Origin: Porphyra umbilicalis
Taxonomy: Eukaryota; Rhodophyta; Bangiophyceae; Bangiales; Bangiaceae
NCBI GenBank assembly: GCA_002049455.2
Contig: KV919035.1
Coordinates: 1 to 64,000, forward strand
Reading direction: 5' to 3'
Length of the DNA: 64,000 nt
This document shows, in pieces, positions 43,325-55,500 of the stretch; positions within the stretch are counted from its first letter, which is position 1; each line of letters begins with the position of its first letter. The notes beneath the pieces are model-generated. The model had not been told where the DNA came from, did no database searches, and saw nothing but the letters and a program-made list of their open reading frames with translations. The position numbers were made by a program, and so were the translations under genes.

Positions 43325-43960
43325 CTGAACCTTGGGGTTTGCAGAGCCCTACCAAGTGTGACAACACGCTCAACCCACCCCACCCAGTTTGGGGGAGGGC
43401 GAGCCAGACCGTGTCGCCGTATAGTCCTATCGGGGAATGACCGCCCCGGAAGAAAGACCCGAAGAGCACACACGCACGGCGTCGACCGGGGGAAAGCGCT
43501 GCGAGCGACAAACACGAGTTGTGTGACCGGAAGCTTACTGGCCCTCGTCTAAGGCCTCGAGGAAACACTCACGCCTTGCCCTCTTATCCCGTCCGTTCCC
43601 CTCAGACCCTCCGAAGACCCCCCTCAGACCCCCTCAAAGGACCCTCGGAAAACCCTCCTCAGACACCCTCATAGAACCCTCGGAAAACCCTGCCCTCAGG
43701 GCCCATGGGGCCAGTCTCAGCGGAGGACGGCCGAAGCTTCGAATATCGCCGTGAGTAGAGGCGGGGGCAGGGCGCTACGTGACACCCTCGCGGCGCCCCG
43801 GGGTCAGGGGCGCGGAGTAACATAAGTCGATTATCCAAGTCGGGTTTACACAAAACTGGGTCCTTAAGTAGGGGCCCGCCCGTGAGGGTTACGAATCCCA
43901 GGGAAGTATTGGGATCGCGGTTGTGGCTGGTGGGCGACGAGGTGATCATAAGTGGGTCCC
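43325..43960. other. Non-coding stretch inside the gypsy element
   Basis: Between the protease and reverse transcriptase parts. It holds a degenerate CCCTCAGAC / CCCTCGGAAAA tandem array at about 43590-43700 and no recognisable polyprotein part, so it is probably inserted or rearranged DNA. Confidence 0.4.
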
Positions 43961-44729
43961 CAACGGAACAATTTCAAATATGCGGTAGTGGGACATATTT
44001 CCGGGAAATCTTGTTCCCCCCAGTGTGGGGGCCATGTGCCGGACCGTCACTCCAAGGGCCGATGATGAACGCCGTTTTGGATGACAACAGTCCAAAGAAT
44101 GGAACCGATACTTCATCGGACAACGCGAGTCGTGACTCACTGGAGAACCTCGACCCCAGTGAGGCTTCCGAGTATCTGCACAAGCAGATTCGAGACATGC
44201 TCAAGACGCGTTCGTCAATGAAACCCTTGGCGTCATTCGTGCTACGGAGCACGCCATCGTCACTCCTCCAGACGCTCTGCCCATACGGGCTCAACCCTTC
44301 CGGACCGGGCCGTTCAAACGGCAGATAATCTCTGATCAGATCAACAAGTTGTTGAAGCTCAACTTCATTGCCCCTAGCCATAGTGCTTGGGCAAGGCCCG
44401 TGGTAATTGTACCAAAGAAGGACAGCAATGCCAGGTTCTGTGTCGACTATCGTCGGTTAAACAACATCACCAAGAAGGATGCTTATCCCTAGCCTCGAAT
44501 GGAGGACTGCCTTGACTCCTTGGGAGATGCCCAGGTGTTCACGTCTCTCGACTGCACCGCGGGGTACTGGCAAGTGCCCTTACGTAAGGAAGACCAAAAG
44601 AAGACGGCGTTCACAACGCACTGTGGTATACACTACTGGTTATCAATGCCTTCCGGCTTGACGAACGCGCCTGCAACCTTTCAGCGTGCGTCAGATGTTA
44701 TACTCTCGGGCTTGAAGTGGCAGATATGC

Positions 44730-45644
44730 TGTAGTCCTACGCCAGCGGCGCTGTTCTCGTGGCTGTGGGCGCTGGTGCTCGGAAGCCGGGTGGTCGGTGG
44801 TGTGTCGCCCTTGTGGCGTGCCACTGCTGCGTGTGAGCGCCTGCGGCGCACGTGTCCGGGTTAGCTCGTCGGATTGTCCGGTGCTGCCAGCGGAGCGTGT
44901 CAATCCAGATTGGGTTGTGTCATGCATTGGAGGGAATCATCTGCATCGCAGGTATTTGGCAGCGCGGGACCGGGTCAACTAGTGGCCCCGGTCCCCGCGC
45001 AGCGGTTTCCGCCCTTTAAGGACGAAGGGCGACGACGGTGGGAGGCACCGTCGTCGCCGGCACGTAAACCGTGCCTCTTTGTCTTGGCGTTTCGGTCGGC
45101 CTGACTTCCTGGAGCTTGAGCCCCATAGCGGGTGACGCACGAGCGGCTAGGACGGCCGGTACTTTCCTCCTCTCCGAGGTGATCGCGAATCATTGTACTA
45201 CATATTGCTAATCCCCCAATTCTGTCCTCATCGACCAGGAACGGTTCCTGGCGGTACGGTTCTTGTGGAACTGGCCATCTATTGGTTAAACGCAGCGGTA
45301 AACAGCTGCTCAGCACGAATATGAGACGTCCTATTGGCACTCCCACCGCCACTTTCGTGCAGAACCGAGATCCTTCTTTTTCTTGAGATTCTCTTCCGAT
45401 CCCTTCCGTCTCAAGGGAGCAACCGGCCCGCAATCGTTGAGATATCGAGAATTTCTGGGAGATACGCAGAAAAGTGCAGAAAAACGAAGGCGTCGATTGT
45501 GCTATTGGGGGCCGTATGGGCACATTCTGTAAAGATCGGGCCGGAAATGCACTGCTGTCGGACTGCTCGACCAAAGAGAGATCTGCGTTCATAGCGTTTC
45601 CACTACCGTTCCGGGGCGATGAGGACAGAATTGGGGGATCAGCA
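44730..45644. mobile_element. 915-bp insertion with TG...CA ends (solo-LTR-like)
   Basis: It splits the gypsy reverse transcriptase region. It begins TGTAGTCC, ends GGATCAGCA, and is flanked on both sides by ATATGC (44724-44729 and 45645-45650), a 6-bp target-site duplication. TG...CA ends fit a solo LTR. An inverted copy of its right end (45201-45241 versus about 45609-45650) lies inside it. No coding content. Confidence 0.7.
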
Positions 45645-45723
45645 ATATGCCTTGTCTACTTAGACGACGTCGTACCTTCTTCGCGAACGCGGAACAACAC
45701 GGAGTAGGATTGTACAGTTTCGC

Positions 45724-46200
45724 ACCCGTACGACACCTTTTGCAAGAGTTATGCTCGTCGCCGTACCCCACGCTCAATCTTACCATTCAGAAATATTTGA
45801 CACGGGGTCATGTAGAACGAAATATCCATCACTCTTTCCTCGCTCGCCAACACGTCGAGAAGAAAACAAGACTGCTTCACCCTCATATACGTCCGTAGTA
45901 CATCAGGCATGCGGGGTCCGAACCGAATCCAACTTCGCCCTCCGGAGATACACCTTCCAATTCAATTATGGGGTTCCAATTCACTTCAGCCCCCCACACC
46001 GCCCAAGAATTGCTGACTTGGTCCACCTGCCCCATACTGCCGGCATGCCCGCTTTCTATCGATCGTAACTGTAGAGTTACAAGACCGTTCACCTTCTAGT
46101 TCCAGAGTTGTGGTTCTTAATCCAAATATCGGGGTTTTATTCACTTGAACCGCCCACACCGCCCAAACTTTGCTGAATTGGTCCATCTACGCCGTACCGC
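45724..46200 (+). repeat. 477-bp direct repeat, left copy
   Basis: Nearly identical to 47437-47913 with a handful of differences. It starts ACCCGTACGACACC and ends near CCGC. Internally it contains diverged ~155-bp tandem units marked by CCGCCCA(A/C)A and TTGCTGA(C/A)TTGGTCCA, and a third partial unit follows to about 46340. Confidence 0.92.
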
Positions 46201-46485
46201 CGGCATTGGCGTTTGATATCGATCATCACTGTACAGAGACAAGGACGGTTACCGGCTAGGTCCGGAGATACATGTCCCAATCCACACATTGGGTGCTAAT
46301 TCATTTCAAACCCCCGCACCGCCCAAAAGCTTATAGCCTCAATCTTGGAACTTTCCACCCTCACTCCCTTGACCTTCTTCGACCAGTTTTCTATGTCAAG
46401 TCCTATCTTCTCTCAATAGAAACGTCTTTTCCGAATCCCAGCTGCTCTCGCGCCACCTCCCCCCAAACTTAAACTTTTTGATTGG

Positions 46486-46604
46486 GTATGTGCGACAGCT
46501 CGGTATGTGCGAGAGTCTGGTATGTGCGACAGCGGGGTCTGTGCGACAGCCTGGTATGTGCGACAGTCTGGTATGTGCGACAGCTGGGTATGTGCGACAA
46601 GATG
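46486..46604 (+). repeat. 17-bp minisatellite, 7 units
   Basis: Seven tandem units of GTATGTGCGACAGnnnG, with three more scattered units at about 46671-46722. It lies between the two 477-bp repeats. Confidence 0.93.
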
Positions 46605-47436
46605 TCGCGTGACAAATATGATCACGTGAGACACGTCATCTCAAATGACACATCACCTCGTGCAATGCCTTGGTATGTGCGACAGCCGGGTATGTGCCAC
46701 AGTTTGGTATGTGCGACAGAAACATCATCTCGAAAGACACGTCATCTTGTGCGACACTCTGTCGCGTGAAATCCGTCAATGTCAACGATATTTATAAGGT
46801 TCGGCGCGCTTCTGCCATCAACTTCTAGAGACAACGCCGACGTACTTACCGTATCCCCTCCATTATTTCCCAATGGTAATGACAATTTCCCCAATCCACG
46901 TCCGATCGCCCATACACCCCCTAAACTCATACTAGACATGCATTCTGGACCTCCTTGACGCCCTCTACTTGTTTCCGTCAATACCGCCGACGTTTCGCAT
47001 GGTCCTCGTGCCCATCTGCGTCATACCGCTAAAAGTACCAGAAGTCACCTCTCCGACCCCCTCACCCAGAGCTCTCATCAACTTCGCCACGCCACCACCT
47101 TGCGTCATGGGTCCCCATAAGACCCGTATAGGTTCCCCGTTCGCGCCCTTCCCCAGCCAACTTTATGGCCCAAAACCCACTATTCATGATAAACTTCACC
47201 CTCCACCCTCGCCCAGGTATGCAACGCGTACTTTTCACACTTCACCCTCTTGGGCCGTCTGTGTAGCCCAGCCCTGTACAGTTTCTCGCGTCTTCGCACT
47301 CGGCTTGCAGAGATACAGCGCCAAAACCACCGTTCGACGCTACGACATCCAGGGCCTCCCCCATCTCTGCAAACGCACGCGTTGGCCACACTGTGCCCTT
47401 GCTCCCCACGTTTGAAATATTCGAGTAGAGGTCCGA

Positions 47437-47913
47437 ACCCGTACGACACCTTTTGCAAGAGTTATGCTCGTCGCCGTACCCCACGCTCAATCTTGCCATT
47501 CAGAAATATTTGACACGGGGTCATGTAGAACGAAATATCCATCACTCTTTCCTCGCTCGCCAACACGTCGAGAACAAAACAAGACTGCTTCACCCTCATA
47601 TACGTCCGTAGTACATCAGGCATGCGGGGTCCGAACCGAATCCAACTTCGCCCTCCGGAGATACACCTTCCAATTCAATTATGGGGTTCCAATTCACTTC
47701 AGCCCCCCACACCGCCCAAGAATTGCTGACTTGGTCCACCTGCCCCATACTGCCGGCATGCCCGCTTTCTATCGATCGTAACTGTAGAGTAACGAGACCG
47801 TTCACCTTCTAGTTCCGGAGTTGCGGTTCTTGATCCAAATATCGGGGTTTAATTCACTTGAACCGCCCACACCGCCCAAACTTTGCTGACTTGGTCCATC
47901 TGCCCCATACCGC
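47437..47913 (+). repeat. 477-bp direct repeat, right copy
   Basis: The partner of 45724-46200. Its right edge joins the chromodomain-coding part of the gypsy element directly, so the repeat-bounded block occupies the place of RNase H and integrase. Confidence 0.92.
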
Positions 47914-48841
47914 AACTGCCGACGAGTATGTGATTGAGAAACGCCTTGGCTCACGCCAGACTGGCGACAGCTATAGCGCCAAGGTGCGCTGATTCGACTA
48001 CGAGTCGAAGGTCGACACATGGGAACCCCTGGAGAACCTCTCACGCAACCTGGTGGTGCGCTTTCTTCGACATAAGAAGAAGCATGTACCGGGGTTCGAA
48101 TGAAAAAAGCCAACACGGCGAAGTCGCCTACAAGCCGGGCTCACAACCGTGGCCAACATCGCCATTGTGGCTCCAAGTGGATACCCACTATCCAACATGT
48201 CCGTGATAACGGTGACGGAGGTGTCCACGCCAATGTCTCGTGGACAGATTTAACAACCGCCGCCGCAATTCAGGAAGTTGTTCCTGTCGCGTTGCATAAG
48301 TTGACTCTGCTTGCCTTGACGCGCAACTTTGCGTATGACCCGCAACTTGCTTCGCGGCATTTCTCTCGGTTAAACCGTGCTTTCGGTCCGTACACTTACG
48401 TGCGGCCAAAATCCGCGCAAGCGACAATGATCGAAGCCGATTCTTCGGCCCCAGCCCTTCCCAACGGGTTCCTCGTACCACCGGTGCAGCACTTGGATTC
48501 AATCTTTCGTCGCCTGGTGAACTCCACCGAGATGGCGTCCGTGGTCATCCCACAATGGACAAATACCAGTTGATACGCAACCGCCATACGCGCATGTTTC
48601 GAGTACGAAGTGCTTTTATCAACAGATGCAAGGGATACGAATCCCACACCATGGGCCATGCTGGCCTGCCACTTCCTTCATCGCTATGATGACAAACAGA
48701 AAAATTGGGAAGTGGATACAAACATGTCAAACGACAAACAAGCACAAGACGAAGAAACATCAACACCTTAAGGGCGCAAGCCCCAGACAGTAAAACACAC
48801 TGCCGCCAGTGTCAGCCGAGCAAGTCACTGAGAAATGAACA

Positions 48842-49216
48842 CTACTCCTCCTCCTCATCGCTGCGACCCGAGTCGCGACTGCAACAGTGGCAACAGCCAA
48901 CGCTGGCCCCCGACTCCCGGGAGACGCTACGCGCGCGCGTGATGCGTACCGACGGCGGGGCCCCGCCCGACGGCCCCCCGTTCTCATGCGCACGACGCCC
49001 CAGGACGCTCTGAGCGTTAAAGCGCGTCGGCGCTACCGCCTCCTCGGGCTGAAAAGGCTTGAGGTGCCGAGCGAAGCGCTCGTAGTTGGCATCGCCATAA
49101 ACGGCGCGAGCCCCGGCCTGCGCAATAGTGGCCAACGGCGACTCAACCCCTCGCCCGTCCGCCCGCTCCACAGCATGGCGCAAGCCGGTCACTTTATCCC
49201 TCCAGGCATGCGCCAT
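48842..49216 (-). CDS. Unrecognised 124-aa ORF overlapping the P5CDH 3' end
   Basis: From ATG 49216: MAHAWRDKVTGLRHAVERAD, GRGVESPLATIAQAGARAVY, GDANYERFARHLKPFQPEEA, ending with an acidic tail SDEEEE. Composition is protein-like but no family is recognised. It overlaps the last codons of the dehydrogenase in another frame. It could be a displaced exon, a fragment of an inserted element or a small gene. Confidence 0.35.
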   Translation of the reverse strand: MAHAWRDKVTGLRHAVERADGRGVESPLATIAQAGARAVYGDANYERFARHLKPFQPEEAVAPTRFNAQSVLGRRAHENGGPSGGAPPSVRITRARSVSRESGASVGCCHCCSRDSGRSDEEEE

Positions 49217-51505
49217 CTCCGGCGGCCGCCGCCAAAGGGCTGCTGCCCGACGACCGCGCCCGTCGACGGCCCATTGATATACAGGTTTCCCGCCGCGTGG
49301 CGGAGGCGGTCGGCGGCGGCGGCGACCGCCGCCCGCTCCGACGCAAACACCGACCCGGTGAGAGCGTACGTCGACGTGCCGTCGATGCGGTCGAGGATGG
49401 CGGCAAAGGCGTCGGTCATGGCCGGCGTGCTGGCGGCGGGGGGGCGGGGGGGGGGGGGGGGTACCGCCCGCCTTGGCCGTCCCCGTCGCCGCAGGGGTGC
49501 CCCCGTTGGCCGCCGCCGCCGCCGCCGTGACGGCCGCCACGGCCGGCGGCACGTCGGCCGGCGGCACCCCGTCGGGGTAGACGTAGACGGCAAGCACGGG
49601 CCCAAACACCTCCTCCCGCATCACCTCGGCGTCGTGGTCGGCCGCGAGGACGACCGTCGGGTCAACCCACCAGCCGCCCTCGGCCGACCCCCCCCCCCCA
49701 CGAGCACCTCCACCGACGGGTCGTCGGCGGCGCGGCGGAGGACGCCCATGATGCGCTCCCAGGCGCGCCCGTCAATAACCGCGCCCGTAAAGTGGGCGAG
49801 GTCCTCAGGGCTCCCGACGGCCACCCCGTCGGCAACGCCGTCGAGCAACAGCACCCGCACCGCCGGCCACAGCGACGACGGCACGTACAGGCGGGCGGTC
49901 GTCGAACACTTTTGGCCCGAATACTCAAAGGCGCCCCGCACCGACGCCGCCACCGCCGACCGCAGGCGCCGCCCGTCGGGCGGCCAGCCGAGGGCGGCGT
50001 GCAAGAGGTGAAAGTTTTTGCCCCCCGTCTCCCCAACGAGCCGCGGATAGGCCTTGTAGGTGGGCGTGCGGCCGCCGACGGCGGCGACGAGGCGGTTAAA
50101 GGTGCCCGTCGAGCCCGTAAAGTGGATGCCCGCCAAGTCGGGGGACCCCGTGACGGCAGCGACAAAGGCGTCGGCGGGGCCGGGCACGAATTGGATGACG
50201 CCGGGCGGGAGGCACGCCTCGGTGAGGAGCGCGTGGAAGAGGTAGGCGGGGTAAGCGGTGGCGGGGGCGGGGGACCAGAGGGCCGTGTCGCCGACAAGGG
50301 CGGGGGCCGACGGCAGGTTGACGCCAATGGAGATGAAGCTGTGGCGTGCGCGGGGGGGGGGTCCACACGACCGACAGCCAAACGGGCGGTGAGCGGGAGT
50401 GAGTACCACGGGCGGGCCAACAGGAGCAGGCGTTAGCAGCGTGCTCGGTCAGACGCAGTCCACAACAGAGCGAGCCAGACACGCAGCCGGCAGTGTGCCT
50501 GCACCCCCCAGCCCCCCCAGTCACCCCCATCCCCCCGAAAGCCACGCCCACCCGCCCACCCGCCCCCCACCACGTACTTGAAAGGAGACATGCACGCGAC
50601 AAACCCCTCGAGCGGCCGCGCCTCACACCAGTTCCACTCGCCGTGGGGTTGGATCAACCCCCCCCCTCGGCCGGGAGGCCGACCCCCCCATGCGCCGCCC
50701 GAGGTCCTCCGCGGCCGCCACGCCAAAGCGCCAAAAGTCGGCCGCCTCGGCGACCGCGTCAATCTCGGCCTGCCACGCGCTCTTGCCCATCGCGAGCACC
50801 GCCGCGGCGGCGACGCGCCACCGCCACGCGTCCGTGCCGAGGAGGTGGGCGGCGGCGAGAAAGACGGCCGAGCGGTCCGCCTGGGAGGCCGTCGACCAGT
50901 CGCGCCACGCGGCGGCGGCGCCGGCGGCCGCCTCGGCGAGGTGCGCCGGCGTCGCAGAGGAGGTGAGAGAAATAGGGGGGGCGACCGTGTCGTGGGGGAT
51001 GGCGTGCGCGACGCGCGTGGGGGGGGGGTGTGCACCGGGCGCCCATTGATGACGAGGGGGATGGGGTGGGGGGCGGCCGCGCGGGCCTCGGCGAGCGCCG
51101 CTTGGAGCATCTGTGGGTGGGGAGACCAGGCGGCCCCAGTCGTAGCGGCGGGGAAGCGTCCATTCGTGCTCGTCAGTCGGGTGCTCGCACCCGTGACGCC
51201 GCGTGGCGGCGCGTGGCCGCCGCTCGGGCGCGCGCGCGCCGCGCCGGCCACTCCCGCCACGGCAGCCGCCCACGGCCACCCGCACCTCAACGTACCGTCA
51301 CCTCCCGGGAGCCCGGGCGGTACTCGAGGCACCGCTCATTCACCGGGCGCGGCGGGTGGGTGGCGCCGGCCACGTGGCGGCGGCCGCCCGCCGACCAGGC
51401 CGCGCCAACGACGCGAGGGGGGGCCCGCGGGCGCCCCGCGGTGGGGGCGGCGGCAAGCCGCCGCGCCGCCGACAGCAGCAGGCGGGACGACGGTGCGGGC
51501 GCCAT
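49189..51505 (-). CDS. Delta-1-pyrroline-5-carboxylate dehydrogenase (ALDH4 type), mitochondrial
   Basis: Converts glutamate semialdehyde/P5C to glutamate with NAD+ in proline breakdown. Exon 1 (51505-51296) starts MAPAPSSRLLLSAARRLAAA, an Arg/Ala-rich transit peptide, then PVNERCLEYRPGSREVT. Intron 51111-51295 has GTACGT...CAG ends. Exon 2 (51110-50578) has MLQAALAEARAAAPHPIPLV, DFWRFGVAAAEDL and EARPLEGFVACMSPF. Intron 50339-50577, also GTACGT...CAG, joins to give SPFNFISIGVNLPSAPALVG. Exon 3 has GIHFTGSTGTFNRL, VGETGGKNFHLL (catalytic Glu), EYSGQKCSTTARLYVP (nucleophile Cys), REEVFGPVLAVYVYPDG and STGAVVGQQPFGG. The expected ~35-residue end after QQPFGG is missing; a short RRRWRMPGGIK tail stops at 49189. 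Four frame changes fall in G/C homopolymers (near 51024, 50665, 49690, 49450), probably length errors. Confidence 0.92.
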
Positions 51506-52548
51506 GGCGGCCGGCGGCCGGCGGGGGCGCCCACACGGCCTCGGGCGGCGGGCAATGGCGCGGCGTCGGCAATGGCGTTGCGGACAAGAGGGCGACCGAC
51601 CGCGTTCACGCCGTCCACGTCCGCCCCCTACCCCGCAGCGCCGTGCCGTCGGCGGGGCGGATGGCGTAGCTGGCGACTCGGCGCAGGTGGGAGAGGGGGC
51701 ACAAGTAGGTCCCGCGGCGCGCGTCCGTCACCCACACCGAGTCGACGGGCGAGGGAAACGCGACGCGGGGTCAGACGCCCGCGAGCAGCGCCGGGAGAGC
51801 CGAGGCGCCATGAGGAGGCGAGGCGGGATCCGCCAAGGCGTCGTCGTGTGCGCCTTGCCGGTCCTGGTGCGCGCCTTGCCTGTCCTGGTGTGCGCCTTTG
51901 CCATGCGAGCGTGCGGGGCGCTGAGAGATACCTCGCGACGATCGCCAAAATTGAGTGGAAGAAGCGCCGCTCTTGATCCGCGAGCTCCACGTGGAAGCTC
52001 CACTGGCTCGGCCCGCAAATGCTGCATGACATACAGAGATCAGTAGAAGCCCCCCCCAGCGGCAGGGGGGGCTGTTAGCGAGGCTCGTGCAAATGCTATT
52101 TGAAAGAACTACACGCCAATGTGAACCGATAAATAATTATTGAGAAGCATCCAAGCACGTTTCTTGTCGCCACGTTGGCCAAAGATCCGCTTTCATCGTC
52201 GGAGCTATCAGGTGCCACCCACGTCCTTCCTGTCGTCGAGTCCGTTTGTGTTGGTGGGGAAGGGGATGCCCGCACCACGCCGAGAGTAAAGCGTGCACAC
52301 AAAGGGGGGATCGTTCTCTTGCTCTCTGCCGCATCACCCCGGCACTCCCCCGGCTCACCTCGGGCCGCCATGTATACTCGACTCCTGGCCTCTGCCCGCT
52401 CGCCTCGCCCTCGCCCCGCGGGGCCCTCTGCTCGCGCGCACGCCCTCGTCGCCTCACTCTGCCCCCCGCACTCACCGCACGCCGCGCGCACCGCGCGACA
52501 CGCTCACCCCCTCGGGGTGTCCCCAGCGGGTGGTGTCTCGCCCTCATC
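51506..52548. other. Spacer between P5CDH and the copia element
   Basis: Probably the P5CDH promoter on the left and the 3' part of the copia element on the right. No other gene is supported. Confidence 0.4.
52047..52072. repeat. C/G-tract hairpin
   Basis: AGCCCCCCC pairs with GGGGGGGCT across an 8-nt loop centred on AGCGGCA, a 9-bp GC stem. A terminator-like or chance structure. Confidence 0.6.
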
Positions 52549-55500
52549 TCAGCTGCGCTGGCCCACGCGGCGGCGGCCGTGCTCCAATTTGGCCGCCACG
52601 CCGCGCGTGGCTTTAACGCCATCTGGCGCCCCGAGCTGGGCGCCAAATTCGGCCCCCGTGTCAACCGCCGGCGGTGTCCCGCCGCTCGTGACGCGGCGCC
52701 CATCCCGCGCGGCGGCTCCCCCGCCGTCCGGCGCGTCGGCCGCTCCGCCGTCCGGCGCGTCGGCCACCCCGCCGTCCGGCGCGTCGGTCACACCGCCGTC
52801 CGGCCCGGCGGCCGCCACGCCGGCCGGCCCATCGGCCATCCCGCCAGCCCGCGTGGCTGGCCTGTCCAACACTCTCACTCGGGCAGAGGCCGAGTCGCCG
52901 TCCGACATCGGCACCAGCCCCATCTCCGTACGGCACTTGTAGAGCCCGTCCATCGGCGGGGCCTTGGTCAAGGCGTCTGCCGTCATCTCCCCCGTCCCGA
53001 CGTTGACCACCGTCAGCTTGCCCTCGTCCACCATCTCGCGCACGAAGTGGTAAGCCACGTCAATGTGCTTGGTCCGCGGGGAGCTGACGGGGTTACGCAT
53101 CATGGCCACAGCCCCTTGGCTGTCACAGTGAATCTTGACTGACGCCTGGGCGTTTCCCAGCTCCGCCAGCAACCGCTGCAGCCAGATAGCCTCCTTGGAC
53201 ACCATGGACGCTGCAACGTACTCGGCTTCTGTCGTCGACGTAGCCACCGTCTTCTGCATCTTGCTCGTCCAGGCGATTGCCCCCCCGTTGAACAGGAAGA
53301 CGGCACCCGTCGTTGACCGCCGCGTGTCCACGTCTGCGGCATAGTCCGCGTCGTGGTACGCCTCCTAGTCGCTGGGTCCACCGTACTCAATCCCCAGCTC
53401 CTTCGTGCCTTGTAGGTACCGCATCACCCCCTTGCCCGCCGCCCAGTGCGCGTGCGTCGGGGCGCTCACAAATCGCGCCAGCCGCGCCACGGCGACGGAG
53501 ATGTCGGGCCGCGTGCACGTGGCCAGGTACAGGAGGCAGCCCACAAGCTCCGGGTAGCGCACCTTCCCCTCGTCGTCCAGCGGCTTCCCGTCCTTTTGCA
53601 GCTTTGCCCCGACCGTCATGGGGAGCTGCGTCGAGTTGGCATCCAGCATGTTGAACCTCGCCAGCACGTCCATCACGTACTTGCGCTGACCCAATCGCAA
53701 CACCCCCACCTTCAGGTCACGCTCAATGTGCATGCCCAGGAAGAACGAGGGCTCGCCCATCTCCCGGCTCTTGTACGTCTGCATGATGTACTCCTTGGCA
53801 CGCCCCACGGCCTTGGGGGACGCACTGGCCAGCAGCAGGTCGTCCACGTGAACGAGCACAAAGCAGACGTCACCGACAACCGTCCCGACGAACAGGCACG
53901 GGTCGGCGTGGGTTGCACGAAACCCCCCGGCCAGCAACGCCTCCACGAGCTTCTTATACCATGCCCGCGAGGCCTGCTTCAAGCCATAAAGTGCCTTGAT
54001 CAACTTGCACACCTTGCCGTGCGGGCCGCGCTCGTACCCCGCCGGTTGCCGGACGTACACCTCTTCCTCCATCACGCCATTCAGGAACGCCGTCTCAACG
54101 TCCAACTGGCACAACGTCAACGCCTCCCCAGCGCACTTGGCCAGTAGGGCCCGCAAAGTCGCATGGCGTGCGACGGGCGCCCAAACCTCGTTGTAGTCCA
54201 CCATGGCCGTTTGCGTGTCGCCTCGCACGACGTAGCGGCCCTTGTATCGGCTCACCTCGCCGTCGGCGCCACGCTTCGGCTCACACAGCATCTGCGCACC
54301 TGTAACCTTCTTGCCGGCGGGGAGGTCCACCAGTTCCCAGGTCCCGTTCGACCACAACGAGTCCACCTCCCGCCGCACGGCCTCGTCGAACTGTGGCCAG
54401 TCCGCCGCCCTGCGCGCGACGTCGATGCGCATCTTGTCTGGGTCCTGCAGCAGTGCGGCCATGGCCGCCCCAGTGCCCGCGATAAACCCGCTGTCCTCAT
54501 CCCAGACCCGTCGTTGCCCGACGGCACTGTCGCCGTCTCCACCTTGGGTCACACGCCACGGCGTGCGGCTCGAGGAGCCGGCGTCGCTCCCACTGTTTGG
54601 GCCTCCCTCGTCGTCAGACGGGGGCGCCCGTGTCACGCGGCGGGCTGCCGCCACAGCATCCTCAATGCTGGCAACCCCCGCCGGCCCCACGTGCTCGTTG
54701 GCGCCGCGGGGATCCTCCCCACCAGTGCCCTCGTCGAACCGCACATCTCGAGTCACGACGATGCGGCCGCCTTGGAGGACGCGGTACGCCTTGCTTCCCT
54801 CCGCATACCCCATGAAGGTGCCCTTGACGCCTTTGTCCCCCATCTTCTTGCGCACCTGCCCAGGGAGGTGGGCCCACACAAGGCACCCGAACACCCGCAG
54901 GTTGCTCACGTCAGAGGCCTTCCCGTAGAACAGTTCGTACGGGGTCTTGCTCTGGCCGCGGGGGGGGATGCGGTTGTTCACGTAGTTGACCGCCTTCCCC
55001 GCCTCCGCCCACCACTTCTTGCCGAGGTTGCTGTCCGACAAGGTCGCCAGCACCCGCTCCTGCAGCACGCGGTTATACCGCTCCGCGACCCCACTCTGCT
55101 CCGGGGAGTATCGAACGCTGGTTTGCATCTGGATGCCCTTGTGCTCCAGCCACTCCCGGATGACGGCTCCGGCGTACTCATCGCCACCGTCTCGTCGGAT
55201 GGTCCTCACCTTGTTGCCGAGCTCGTTCTCCCACAGGTTGAGGGTCACCATCAGCACGTTCTTTGCCAGCCCCTTGCTCGCGACCGGCACGACCGCCCGG
55301 TAGCGACTCAAGTCGTCAATGACGACGACTTTGAAGCGGTCCTTGCCCGGCGTTTTGACGGCCATCGGCCCGCACACGTCTGTGTGGATAAGCTCCAGCG
55401 GCCGTGAGCTCCGCGTCGTTGACGTCGGGAAGGGCAGGCGGGTCATCTTGCCCCGCATACACGGGTCGCATCCCACGCCCCCTTGTCATCGCAGTTGGAC

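Larger units (their letters stand above)
40378..48573 (+). mobile_element. Ty3/gypsy chromovirus, broken, with nested insertions
   Basis: Parts in order: gag-like N-terminal region with a coiled coil (about 41090-41350), capsid-type region (41887-42240), CCHC zinc knuckle CYNCNKPGHFAAQC (about 42410-42455), aspartic protease with DTGAG (about 42727), reverse transcriptase from about 44270 with RFCVDYRRLNN and YLDDV at 45655, and a terminal chromodomain EKRLGSR to DTWEPLENLS (about 47926-48075). Most of RNase H and the integrase core is absent, replaced by repeat DNA. An extra ORF follows the chromodomain to 48573. The element is clearly broken, with several breaks plus two large insertions. 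No LTR pair was identified. Moderately old. Confidence 0.82.

Noticed and set aside
45724-47913. A complete small LTR (TRIM-like) element
   Set aside because: The direct repeats lack clear TG...CA ends and no target duplication was found at the outer edges, so only a direct-repeat pair is claimed.
48085-48110. tRNA gene suggested by a GGGGTTCGAAT T-loop-like sequence
   Set aside because: No matching acceptor, D or anticodon arms lie upstream; the bases belong to the chromodomain-coding part of the gypsy element.
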